Positions 9,722-17,562 of a DNA stretch of 64,000 nucleotides are shown piece after piece. Location: positions 95,331 through 159,330 of the forward strand of contig JBBASJ010000001.1 in assembly GCA_040399325.1 (NCBI GenBank). The letters are read 5' to 3'. The DNA comes from RGUW01 sp040399325 (GTDB lineage Bacteria; Cyanobacteriota; Cyanobacteriia; PCC-6307; Cyanobiaceae). The notes beneath the pieces were generated by a model that was not told the DNA's origin, made no database searches, and saw only the letters and a program-made list of their open reading frames with translations. How positions within the stretch are numbered: position 1 is the stretch's first letter; the number at the start of each line of letters is the position of its first letter. Made by a program: the position numbers and the translations under genes.

Positions 9722-10216
9722 ATGAGCGTTGTTCGCGATCTGATCCTTCAGGCCGATGATCAGTTGCGCTACCCGACGGGTGGTGAACTGCGTTCCATGG
9801 CCGATTTTCTCAACGGTGGGGTCCGTCGGCTGCAGGTCGTCAGAACCCTGACCGACAGCGAACGCAAGATCGTGGACCAGGCGGCTAAGCGTCTGTTTCA
9901 GCTGAAGCCTGAGTACGTGGCACCGGGCGGCAATGCCTACGGTCAGAAGCAACGGGCCCAGTGTCTACGCGACTACAGCTGGTACCTGCGGCTCGTCACC
10001 TACGGCATCCTCTCGAGCAGCACCGAACTGATTCAACAGATTGGCCTGGTGGGAGCCCGCGAGATGTACAACAGTCTGGGTGTGCCGATGCCTGGCATGG
10101 TTGAAGCCATGCGCACTCTCAAGGAAGCCGCGATCGACCTACTCAATGCAGACGATGCCGCAATGGCCGCGCCCTACTTCGACTTTCTGATCCAGGGGAT
10201 GCAAACGTCAACCTGA
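9722..10216 (+). CDS. apcD: Allophycocyanin alpha-B subunit (phycobilisome terminal emitter)
   Basis: A 164-residue phycobiliprotein. AYGQKQRAQCLRDYSWYLR places the chromophore cysteine (for phycocyanobilin) near residue 80, and REMYNSLGVPMPGMVEAM is the conserved alpha-type C-terminal region. The start MSVVRDLILQADDQLRYPT and IVDQAAKRLF match ApcD rather than ApcA, ApcB or ApcF. It acts in the phycobilisome core and passes energy to photosystem I or II. The open frame begins 8 codons earlier, but the ATG at 9722 is the canonical start. It is a single-gene unit ended by a strong intrinsic terminator 27 bp downstream. Confidence 0.95.
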   Translation: MSVVRDLILQADDQLRYPTGGELRSMADFLNGGVRRLQVVRTLTDSERKIVDQAAKRLFQLKPEYVAPGGNAYGQKQRAQCLRDYSWYLRLVTYGILSSSTELIQQIGLVGAREMYNSLGVPMPGMVEAMRTLKEAAIDLLNADDAAMAAPYFDFLIQGMQTST

Positions 10217-10242
10217 CCTTGACCCTGCTCCTGCATGTTGGC

Positions 10243-10270
10243 AACCTGCTCGGCTCGAGCAGGTTTTTTT
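10243..10270 (+). terminator. Intrinsic terminator of apcD
   Basis: A perfect 10-bp stem, AACCTGCTCG (10243-10252) paired with CGAGCAGGTT (10256-10265), closes a 3-nt loop GCT and runs into seven T residues (10264-10270). It lies 27 bp after the apcD stop. Confidence 0.95.
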
Positions 10271-11110
10271 GTGCGTGCAGCAGCAATCACAACCCAGGTC
10301 ACTGGTCTCAATTAAGACATGTTCCAAGACTCATTGCAATTCTCATAGGAGACGCGTGCGCTATCCAGGAGCAGCCAAGGATTCGGGAGTCACGCATCAC
10401 GCTGGAACACCGACCAGATTTCGTACTACAAGTCCCAGCCTGGACTTGTTTCAGGACTCGAAATGTGTCTCAGTCTTGCCAAGTGACACTCTTCATCAAG
10501 AGAGCGGAACGCTCCAGGCAACGCATCGCAGGCCATCTGCGGAGGGGCTTTTGTCCAAATCGCATGCGTCACTGTGTCTACAGCAGGTACGCAATAGGGA
10601 AAAGCATTGTCGGCATTGACGTCTGAGGCGCGATGATCCACGCCTGGACATGCTCCATGGCCCATCGGACACGATGATCATTGGCTCAAAGCTGAATGCG
10701 GAGAAGCAGCCAGCATCCATCGCATCCGGCCAATAGGTCGGATGAAACAGACTCTGCACAAGCCGGGAGTCACGCGTATGGGATCGCTTCGTGGCAGAAC
10801 CTGGGTTGCTGCAGCGCCCAGTGCCGTGCATAGCAATGCGGGACAGCACGGGTGTTTCAGATGAAATCACCGATCCAGCAGCTTTTGCCCCCAATTGTCT
10901 AAAACGAGACTCATCAAAAGTCTCAAAACTGATCCAGACAAGAAAATCGCGACTTAATGATGGGCTCGTAGGCGGCCCATCACGATTCCGGTGCTGTCAC
11001 GTCAACACCAGGCCATGCGCCCATGGACTCTCGCTCACCATGTTTTGCTGTGTCACGGGTCTCAATCTGGACCATTCTGTGGTCTCGTCGCGTGTCGCAC
11101 CCAAGACAAC
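10271..11110. other. 840-bp region without a convincing gene
   Basis: Lies between two convergent genes (apcD and the J-domain gene) and is richer in A and T than its surroundings. All open frames here have unlikely composition or run through the apcD terminator, so I call none. Visible structure: inverted repeats at 10906-10924 (GAGACT/AGTCTC, 7-nt loop) and 10959-10981 (GATGGGC/GCCCATC, 9-nt loop), either of which could end the J-domain transcript, and a 12-nt direct repeat CGGGAGTCACGC near 10385 and 10763. It may hold a small RNA or the remains of a lost gene; I cannot tell which. Confidence 0.5.
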
Positions 11111-12121
11111 CTAGGCGGATCTGTACAGCTCCTTGAGCATCTGGTAGGCCTCATTAAGGCGACGCATCGACTCGGCGCTTCCGCCAGAGTCTGGATGGTG
11201 TGACATCGCCTGCTCTCGGTAGGCCTCACGAATGTCCTTCAGCGTGAGGCGATGGCCAGGAGACGTGGGGAGGTTCAGCAGCTTCAAGGCACCATGAAGA
11301 CTCATGGTGTGTTCCAGTGTTTCAAACGACATGCCTCGCTGGCGCTTTCTGAAGCGCTGCACAAACCGACGAATCAGCGTCGGGATACGCAGACTCAGGG
11401 TTGAACTGCTGTACGGATCCTCCAGCAGGCCCGCCAGCACGATCACCCGTGCAAAGGTTGGAGCGGCGTCATTCCATGACGGTGCCAGCTGCGACGCGAT
11501 GCTCGAGGCCAGCGTCCAGGTAAAAGGACGACCTTCATTCTGATCGGAGTTCGGCCAGATGTCGCTTGATAGCCAGGTCATGGCCGCTTCCAGCACCGCC
11601 TCGTTTGCCGGCTTGCCATACAGCTCATGCCAATGCCGCTGAACAGCATCCAGCGCTGTCTCAACAACGGAAGCGTCAACCAGCGAAAACATCTCCCGTT
11701 CAGCACGAGCCTGTGCATCTGAACGATTCAGCGACTGACGGAGTTGATCTGATTTGCGTCGCACAAATCCGGGAAGATCGATCCCTCCGCTCTCGCGGCT
11801 TCGCTGTCCCTCAGGTCCATGAGGGGCATCGACGAAATCAACGCCCAATCCACCATGCCCATGTTGTGCAACCAGGACCAGGGCTCCAGATTCATCGAAC
11901 AAGTCAGGCGTGTCAGGAGCAGATGATTCGTCGTGTTGCAGTTGTGGATCATCAGCCGGCGATTCTTCCGTGAGCAGTTCACCGAGCAGACGCTCCACGG
12001 TGTCACCCCTGCTGCGAAGCCCCCATTCGACGCGCAACCGATCGATGCCCTGAACGAGGTGTCTGGGCAATTGCAATGTGATGCGACGCCGTTCGTTTGG
12101 TTCGGTCTCGGGGGTGCTCAC
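11111..12121 (-). CDS. Ribbon-helix-helix plus J-domain protein
   Basis: A 336-residue protein starting at GTG 12121. Residues about 12-50 (RRRITLQLPRHLVQGIDRL, then an SRGDTVERLLGELL helix) look like a CopG/Arc-type ribbon-helix-helix DNA-binding domain. The middle is without a recognisable domain. The C-terminal 50 residues form a J domain: LKDIREAYREQAMSHHPDSG with the HPD tripeptide, then LNEAYQMLKEL. J domains stimulate the ATPase of Hsp70 partners. A C-terminal J domain and a possible DNA-binding N terminus suggest a chaperone adaptor acting on DNA-bound or regulatory proteins (inference). It follows the DUF3370 gene by 16 bp, probably in one transcript. Confidence 0.75.
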   Translation of the reverse strand: MSTPETEPNERRRITLQLPRHLVQGIDRLRVEWGLRSRGDTVERLLGELLTEESPADDPQLQHDESSAPDTPDLFDESGALVLVAQHGHGGLGVDFVDAPHGPEGQRSRESGGIDLPGFVRRKSDQLRQSLNRSDAQARAEREMFSLVDASVVETALDAVQRHWHELYGKPANEAVLEAAMTWLSSDIWPNSDQNEGRPFTWTLASSIASQLAPSWNDAAPTFARVIVLAGLLEDPYSSSTLSLRIPTLIRRFVQRFRKRQRGMSFETLEHTMSLHGALKLLNLPTSPGHRLTLKDIREAYREQAMSHHPDSGGSAESMRRLNEAYQMLKELYRSA

Positions 12122-12137
12122 AGTTGAAGTTCAGTTC

Positions 12138-13847
12138 TCAACGGGTCATCAGACCGCGGATGATTTCATTCTGAGCGTCAAGGGCCTGCTGATAACGATC
12201 AACCAGGGACTGGGTCCGGTTTGGGGCGTTGTTTGAGTCGGTGAGGGGTGGTGGTGCCATTGGAGCCACCCTCGCACCCATCGGTTGGGGCGTCGTGTCG
12301 CGATCAAGACCTGGCCCGTTCAGGCTTGGCGGTGGCAAAGGATCGGCCAAGGGTCCGACGCGTTGCATGCGTTCTGCAAGCGAATCGTCAAGCACAGGCT
12401 GATTGCCAACGCCTTCAACTGGCGGCAACGGTTGTAGGACAGATGGTTTGGCTGAAGGCTGACGGCGTGCCAATTCAAGATCGCGCTCCAGCTGACGCAG
12501 CCTTGCCAATTGTTGAGACGGTACAACACTCAACAGGTGACCAGGTGTTGCATCCGCGGGGTACACCAGAGTCAAACGTACGGGGTTGTCGACACCCGGG
12601 TTCAGGGAAAGACTGGTCAAGGGCAGACTCTGACCCGATCGCAGCACCACATGGAGCTCCTGCAGGCCATTGTCAGAGCGTATCTGCATGGAGCCACGAA
12701 ATGCGGTGAACTGTTTGCCGCCTATGGCTGAAGGATGACTCAGGACAAGTTCATGGGAACCCTCGCCTTTCAGATTGAGATCAACAACAAAACGAACGCC
12801 ATAGGTGCCAACATTGTCTAGAGATGAATCGAGCATTCGAGACAACAACGGATTCACCTGAACCTCATTCGTGCCAAACGTGTGGCGATGTGTGCTTGTC
12901 AACGGCACATGCAAGGCCCCATCGGTCGACAGATTATGGGTAATGCTCGCCTGATACTCATCTCCGAGTGCAACACCGCCTACTCGCGAAAACACCTGAC
13001 GGTTCTGGATCTCAGCAATGCGTTTCAAGTAGACACGACCTGGTGCCAATACTCCCTGATCCAGAACAGCCAGCAAATCCTCTGAAGTGCGTGGTTGTCG
13101 CGCAGCGACCACAGCCATCTGGAAGGGACCATCACTTTGTCCTCGCAAGAGCGCGTTGGCAATACCCAAGGCAGGCAAGTCTGTCTGAAACAGAACCCTG
13201 CGACTGTTGGGTGGCAGCGTGATGGTTTCACTGAGTCTGGAGTCGAGCCTGTTGCGCAGCATCTGCACCGCCGTCGCGTCTCCCGGACCCGTGTTCCATG
13301 GTCGGGGACCAAGAGGGCGAACGCCGTTCATGCTGTTGGCCAGATAGGGAGCCTCAAAACTGTTGCGCACAGCTCCTGACATGAACCTGATGTGAACAGG
13401 TCGCGATGATGGGTTGATCAGAATCAATCCAATCGTCAATTCGGTGCGACGACTTGATGCTGAGATTCTGGCTCTGTATTGGGGAAAGTATTTGTGGTGG
13501 AGATGAACGCCAAAATCACCGTTAAATGTGTACTCGGAGTTGCGCAGACTTTGTCCGGTTTCTGTGCTGTATGCAACTCCAGGCGCTGTGTTGATGAGAA
13601 TGCCGGGTCCTTCGACTTCCTCCGGCTGATTGGAATGAAGTACCGGCAGGGTATTGAAGCGTCCATTCAGGGGCCTGGCCCGTTGCCCGCTCATCAAGGC
13701 CACATAGGCCCGGGCGCTGGTCTGCAGGCACAGAACCGGACCAGCAAAGCCCAACATCGTGCACAGAAGAAGTACCCACCTGCCCCGCCTGATGGTTCGC
13801 CTGTTGGCAGGGGGCCTTGGGTGCGGCTGGGCGTGTTTCATGGCCAT
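12138..13847 (-). CDS. Secreted DUF3370 protein
   Basis: A protein of about 569 residues from the ATG at 13847 (a second ATG is at 13841; the frame opens with a GTG at 13865). A basic start is followed by a hydrophobic stretch (WVLLLCTMLGFAGPVLCL) ending near SARA, a signal peptide or N-terminal anchor. The body resembles DUF3370 (PF11850), found in cyanobacteria and of unknown function, with beta-rich segments such as LILINPSSRPVHIRFMSG. The last 120 residues are rich in Pro, Gln and Ala with a charged helical piece (LARLRQLERDLELARR). It is likely periplasmic or outer-envelope. It is upstream of the J-domain gene and divergent from the small ORF at 13922. Confidence 0.82.
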   Translation of the reverse strand: MAMKHAQPHPRPPANRRTIRRGRWVLLLCTMLGFAGPVLCLQTSARAYVALMSGQRARPLNGRFNTLPVLHSNQPEEVEGPGILINTAPGVAYSTETGQSLRNSEYTFNGDFGVHLHHKYFPQYRARISASSRRTELTIGLILINPSSRPVHIRFMSGAVRNSFEAPYLANSMNGVRPLGPRPWNTGPGDATAVQMLRNRLDSRLSETITLPPNSRRVLFQTDLPALGIANALLRGQSDGPFQMAVVAARQPRTSEDLLAVLDQGVLAPGRVYLKRIAEIQNRQVFSRVGGVALGDEYQASITHNLSTDGALHVPLTSTHRHTFGTNEVQVNPLLSRMLDSSLDNVGTYGVRFVVDLNLKGEGSHELVLSHPSAIGGKQFTAFRGSMQIRSDNGLQELHVVLRSGQSLPLTSLSLNPGVDNPVRLTLVYPADATPGHLLSVVPSQQLARLRQLERDLELARRQPSAKPSVLQPLPPVEGVGNQPVLDDSLAERMQRVGPLADPLPPPSLNGPGLDRDTTPQPMGARVAPMAPPPLTDSNNAPNRTQSLVDRYQQALDAQNEIIRGLMTR

Positions 13848-13893
13848 TTCTGGTGGTGGAAACACGACCCGCGCTCACCTGTTGAAGTTGCTA

Positions 13894-13908
13894 GAACCTC
13901 ACAGGTTC
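13894..13908. promoter_or_regulatory. Perfect palindrome between divergent genes, possible operator
   Basis: GAACCT and AGGTTC form a perfect 6-bp inverted repeat around CAC. It sits in the short gap between the DUF3370 start (13847) and the ATG of the divergent small ORF (13922), where a regulator could control both. It is not followed by a T tract, so it is not a terminator. No known consensus (NtcA, LexA, Pho, HLR1) is matched. Confidence 0.35.
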
Positions 13909-13921
13909 CATCCAGTTTTAC

Positions 13922-14116
13922 ATGCTGCTGCCTTTTCTTGGGGGCTGCACCCACAGCACCTGCCCATCGGGCTCCTCGGCCTACCAGGCACGCAAGCTCA
14001 GGGTCCTGAACTCCTGGCGCGACAGCCTCGAGAGGCAGCTTGCAGCGCTCAACGCAACCATCAGCACCCTGGAGCAACAGATGGCGCGCGACGCGACTCA
14101 GAAGTCTCAATCCTGA
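13922..14116 (+). CDS. Small Cys-containing coiled-coil protein
   Basis: A 64-residue frame, MLLPFLGGCTHSTC at the start, then a predicted amphipathic helix (SWRDSLERQLAALNATIS and on to LEQQMARDA) with heptad-like leucines. The N-terminal LPFLGGC could be a short lipobox or simply hydrophobic. Nearly all codons end in G or C, supporting real coding. Its last 56 bp lie antisense to the end of the sigma-factor gene, a tail-to-tail overlap. I do not recognise a named family. Confidence 0.6.
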   Translation: MLLPFLGGCTHSTCPSGSSAYQARKLRVLNSWRDSLERQLAALNATISTLEQQMARDATQKSQS

Positions 14117-14828
14117 AGGGAGCCTGTCTCAAGCGCCGCCTGAGGAGTTCGAGACCCTTGTGCAGGTCGCGTTGCACCGTCGGCGCACTCACCCCCAGCG
14201 CACTGGCCGTTCGCCGGTAGCTCCATCCCTTGAGGACGACATCAACGAGCACCTGGCGCTGTCGTGCACCGACCAGGTTGAGCATCTGCTCCAGCGAGCA
14301 GTCGTGCCAACCGGGGTTCAGCGCTGTTGGCACGTAGCTGCAAACCCCTGGTGACGGTGCTCCCGTTTCAGGCCATGGGGCTTCACCATGGCAGGCCTCT
14401 TCCCCCTGGGCCTGGAGCCACTCCAGCGAGACGGCCCGATTGAGCCGACTCCATTGCTGCAGTGCCAGAGCATCGTTCTGAGGGGTTGCCTCAGGGCATT
14501 CACCGGTGCAGTCCCGCTGATGCAGGCGTTCCGCCTGACGGCGCGGCAACCGCACGATCCAGGCATGGTCCCTGAGGTGGTGCAGGATCGCGCCGCGCAC
14601 ATGGGGTCTGGCAAAGCAGGAAAACGGTTTGTCGTTGCAGGGCCTGTAGCGCTGCGCTGCGTTGATCAGGCCCAGCAGGCCAACCTGCAGCAGATCATCC
14701 TGCGGTTCGGGACTGCAGCTCGCGTAGTGCCGGGCCAAGGCCCTGACCAGGGGCAGATGGGCCATGAGACGCTCATCGGCCTGAGCAGAACGCCGCAGGC
14801 GTCGCCGGGAGGGCTGAGTTGAAGGCAT
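14061..14828 (-). CDS. Group 3 sigma-70 family RNA polymerase sigma factor
   Basis: A 255-residue alternative sigma factor. Region 2 includes DDLLQVGLLGLINAAQRY and a DNA-melting helix with FARPHVRGAILHHLRD; region 4 includes LVGARQRQVLVDVVLKGWSY and the helix-turn-helix TASALGVSAPTVQRDLHKGL. The short length and lack of region 1 place it in the cyanobacterial SigF-like group rather than the principal SigA/B types. The ATG at 14828 is chosen because the open frame to 15005 would run into the upstream gene. It is the last gene of the run from gpsA and sits 22 bp after the Ap4A phosphorylase gene. Its promoter class is unknown. Confidence 0.9.
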   Translation of the reverse strand: MPSTQPSRRRLRRSAQADERLMAHLPLVRALARHYASCSPEPQDDLLQVGLLGLINAAQRYRPCNDKPFSCFARPHVRGAILHHLRDHAWIVRLPRRQAERLHQRDCTGECPEATPQNDALALQQWSRLNRAVSLEWLQAQGEEACHGEAPWPETGAPSPGVCSYVPTALNPGWHDCSLEQMLNLVGARQRQVLVDVVLKGWSYRRTASALGVSAPTVQRDLHKGLELLRRRLRQAPFRIETSESRRAPSVAPGC

Positions 14829-14850
14829 GGAATGGCAGTCATGACTCCTA

Positions 14851-15726
14851 TCAGCTCGCTTCAGCACCATGGTTTCCGTCAACCGTGAAACCACCGAGCA
14901 CCGGTGCCGCGACCTGCCGCAGCAGGGACCAGGGTCCCTCCGCCTGCAGCCAGTCCAGGTCTGAGCCGATGGTGGCGAGCAGGTAGCCAGCGAACCCGAG
15001 GGCATTGACGCTGAAACCCCGGCAATGCTCCCTGGTGCGCCTCACGGTGAGCATCCAGCGGTCCGTGAGCAGCAGGTTGTAGGGATGCTGTGGGGCGTTC
15101 TGCTGACCAGGCTGACCCAGGTGCAACCTGTTGCAGTGCTCCCGATAGAGCGCGGCGAGTCCCTCCGGGTTCAACGGCGCTGGGCAAGGGCTGATCGCAC
15201 ACCGCCAGGGTGCGGCTGTGGTGGCTGCGGGTTGATCCAGCATGGCTAGGTAGAACTCCTCCAGCGGACAGTTGCTCACCCGGCGACTGCGCGGCAGCAA
15301 CTGGAGGTGCCGATGGGGTTGGCTGGCGCCTGCTGCGGGGCAACTGTTGAAGAACCAGAGCCCCTGGGTGTCGGCATGGACGGCGAGCAGAGCCTGCCAA
15401 TCGGCCAGCTCCAACCAGCCTGACTGGGGCTTCCAGGTGGTGGGAATCACTAGCAGATGGCCCTGCTGCACTGGATATTTGTTGAGCAGCACCACATGGC
15501 TTTCACCCAGCCGCGTGACCTCGAGAGCGGGGTCCCAGGGCAGGAAGGGATTCGGTTTCGGACCTTCAGCGTGCAGATGTTTGGGTGTGCGGCTCAGAAG
15601 CCGGCGCAACACGAACGGTTCGATGCCCAGATCCACCGTTTCGGTTGTCAACGGCACCAGGGCTCCGCTCGACGCGGCCCGGTCAGAGCAGGCCAGAGCC
15701 TGTCGCCACAGCGCTTCAGCCACCAC
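14851..15726 (-). CDS. ATP adenylyltransferase (Ap4A phosphorylase)
   Basis: About 291 residues, converting diadenosine tetraphosphate with phosphate to ADP plus ATP. The HIT-superfamily signature ASQPHRHLQLLP lies near residue 133, with the catalytic histidines; the start region has HAEGPKPNPFLPWDP and LLNKYPVQQGHLLVIP, typical of the Apa1/Apa2 family. The start is uncertain: GTG at 15726 or 15723 gives the expected N terminus and overlaps the SpoIID gene by about 10 bp, whereas the open frame reaches 15819. Ap4A is a stress alarmone, so its place before a sigma-factor gene is suggestive. Confidence 0.87.
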   Translation of the reverse strand: MVAEALWRQALACSDRAASSGALVPLTTETVDLGIEPFVLRRLLSRTPKHLHAEGPKPNPFLPWDPALEVTRLGESHVVLLNKYPVQQGHLLVIPTTWKPQSGWLELADWQALLAVHADTQGLWFFNSCPAAGASQPHRHLQLLPRSRRVSNCPLEEFYLAMLDQPAATTAAPWRCAISPCPAPLNPEGLAALYREHCNRLHLGQPGQQNAPQHPYNLLLTDRWMLTVRRTREHCRGFSVNALGFAGYLLATIGSDLDWLQAEGPWSLLRQVAAPVLGGFTVDGNHGAEAS

Positions 15727-16753
15727 CGGAACGCAACCTGGCCAGTGACGCGCCCGGGTAGTAGCGACCGAGAATGGCGTTGTAGCGATGGCCGTCTTCG
15801 GCCAGCTGGCGGGCCCCATGCTGGCTCATGCTGGCGCCCAGATGGCCATGGGCCTCGAGGCTGATCTGCCGATTGGCCGCGTACAGGCTCTCCACGATGG
15901 CGCCCTGATAGCTCAGGATCAGGCCCGCGGTGTGCTGGGCCGCCTTCAGGGTCCTGCTGTTGGCGGCTCTGAGGCCCGTGTAGGCCTGCCATCGGGTGGT
16001 GTCTCCCAGATGCCAATGGCGATTGGCGGGCCGTGCCATGTGCGCCAGGGCATAGGACCGTGCTGCCACAGCCTGGGCCATCAGCGCCTCCAGGGGCCAG
16101 GAGCTGGGCATTTCAGAGCCGACCACCGCGGCGATGTAGGACTCCAGGGCCAGGTGATTGATCACGCTGACGCCGCCCGATGTCGGCAGGAGCCGCAGGC
16201 GGCCCGCATAGGAGCGCCCGTTGACCACGACGGCCTCGCGGGGTGTTGTGATCAGCCAGGCGTCGCCGGCAGCGGCCACCAGAGCGGTGTTCACCGACTC
16301 CCCCGCACTGCCCTGCTGCAACAGCTCCCCCGTGGAACGGCGAAGCTGCCACGCCCCTGTGGCGGTGAGCGACGCCTGCTGTCCCAGCGACAGCAGGGCT
16401 ACCCGGATCTCCAGTGACAGCGGAGTGCCCCGTTCGGGTTCGCTGAGCACCACGGATCCACCACCATGGGGATCGACTGCGGTGCGCTTGGCCGGGCGTT
16501 GCGCCTGAACGGCGGCCAGAGAAGTGCGCCCCGGTTCTGCGAGCAGGGCCTCGATCAGCGGATCCGCCGAGCCGGACCCACCGTTGCCCGCACTGAACTG
16601 CTGAGCGGTGAACCCCATCGCAACGAGCAGAATCGCCGCAGGAGCACCGAACCACAGCGGCGGTTGGCGTGTCAGACAGGAGTGCAGAGCTGTCGCCAAC
16701 GCGCGGCTGTTTCGCCTGAGCCAGCGGATTGGAGCTGAAGATGGCCGCTCCAC
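15716..16753 (-). CDS. SpoIID/LytB-domain amidase-enhancer-like protein
   Basis: 345 residues from GTG 16753, with a membrane anchor (PPLWFGAPAAILLVAMGF) near residues 31-48 and a SpoIID domain behind it. The key stretch is VVGSEMPSSWPLEALMAQAV with the catalytic glutamate, then AARSYAL. SpoIID proteins cleave glycan strands lacking stem peptides; cyanobacteria do not sporulate, so the role here is in wall remodelling. From this start it overlaps phzF by 82 bp; a TTG at 16699 is an alternative start with less overlap. It overlaps the following phosphorylase gene at its 3' end. Confidence 0.87.
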   Translation of the reverse strand: MERPSSAPIRWLRRNSRALATALHSCLTRQPPLWFGAPAAILLVAMGFTAQQFSAGNGGSGSADPLIEALLAEPGRTSLAAVQAQRPAKRTAVDPHGGGSVVLSEPERGTPLSLEIRVALLSLGQQASLTATGAWQLRRSTGELLQQGSAGESVNTALVAAAGDAWLITTPREAVVVNGRSYAGRLRLLPTSGGVSVINHLALESYIAAVVGSEMPSSWPLEALMAQAVAARSYALAHMARPANRHWHLGDTTRWQAYTGLRAANSRTLKAAQHTAGLILSYQGAIVESLYAANRQISLEAHGHLGASMSQHGARQLAEDGHRYNAILGRYYPGASLARLRSGGG

Positions 16754-17562
16754 AGCAGTGAACCCTTTCCCGACAGGCGAATCATGCCCGAGGACGCGGT
16801 TTCGCAGATCATGCCGCCGGGGCGGTCAGAACACTGCCAGCCCACCACCAGTTGGCGTCCGAGACGTCGCTGCCAGTAGGGCGCCACCAGGGCGTGGGCA
16901 GAACCGGTCACAGGATCCTCGGCGATGCCAAGACCGGGAGCGAAAAAGCGCAGTTGGTAATCGGCCTCGCGGCCGGCCACCAGGGGGAATGGCGTCGCCT
17001 CGGGTCTGGCCTGCATCAGCACCAGGCCAGCGGCTTCCGGGGGCTGGAGCGGGGGATGCGGCAGGGTGCTGAGGGCCGATTCAGGGGTGAGCAGGGCCGC
17101 GCTGTAGCCCATGGAACTGCGCCAGAAGCTCTCCACCGAGCAGCGCTGCTGCTGCAGCCACGACGTCAGCTCGGCTGGTGGCTGGGCGTCCTGCAGGGTG
17201 GCTGCCGGAAGCTCAATCTGGGCGAGTGCGCCGCTGAGGCCGACCGGCAATCGCCCGCTGCGTGTGCAGAACACGGTGCCTGATGCGGCGTCGAGGCGTT
17301 CCCAATGCTGCAGGGCCAGCAGGGCGGCCAGGGTGGCGTGGCCACAGAGAGGGACCTCACAGGTCGGACTGAACCAACGCAGGCACCAGCGCCCGTCGAG
17401 GGCCACCAGGAAGGCCGTCTCTGACTGGTTGAGGCTGCGGGCCACCCCCTGCATCCACGCGTCACTGACGGGATGGGGCAAGGCGACCACGGCAGCTCCG
17501 TTGCCTTGGCAGGGCCTGTCACTGAAGGCCTCGATCAACACCGCGGGGATCCCTGCGCTCAT
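16672..17562 (-). CDS. PhzF family isomerase/epimerase
   Basis: A 296-residue protein of the PhzF/diaminopimelate-epimerase fold. VEAF-like start (VLIEAFSDRPCQGNGAAVV), the catalytic glutamate in LNQSETAFL (about residue 48), and the second conserved region RFFAPGLGIAEDPVTGSAHA are present. Substrate is unknown; phenazine synthesis is not implied, because PhzF relatives are widespread with unassigned roles. Its ATG overlaps the end of gpsA by 4 bp, so translation is probably coupled. Confidence 0.9.
   Translation of the reverse strand: MSAGIPAVLIEAFSDRPCQGNGAAVVALPHPVSDAWMQGVARSLNQSETAFLVALDGRWCLRWFSPTCEVPLCGHATLAALLALQHWERLDAASGTVFCTRSGRLPVGLSGALAQIELPAATLQDAQPPAELTSWLQQQRCSVESFWRSSMGYSAALLTPESALSTLPHPPLQPPEAAGLVLMQARPEATPFPLVAGREADYQLRFFAPGLGIAEDPVTGSAHALVAPYWQRRLGRQLVVGWQCSDRPGGMICETASSGMIRLSGKGSLLWSGHLQLQSAGSGETAARWRQLCTPV

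Noticed and set aside
9722..10216. Other allophycocyanin subunits (ApcA, ApcB, ApcF)
   Set aside because: The start MSVVRDLILQADDQLRYPT and flanking residues fit ApcD; it is also not in an apcAB operon.
10219..10626. 135-residue open frame after apcD
   Set aside because: It reads through the strong apcD terminator and has non-protein-like composition.
10496..10894. 132-residue open frame on the minus strand
   Set aside because: Composition rich in Ser, Arg and Cys with no codon bias; no motif.
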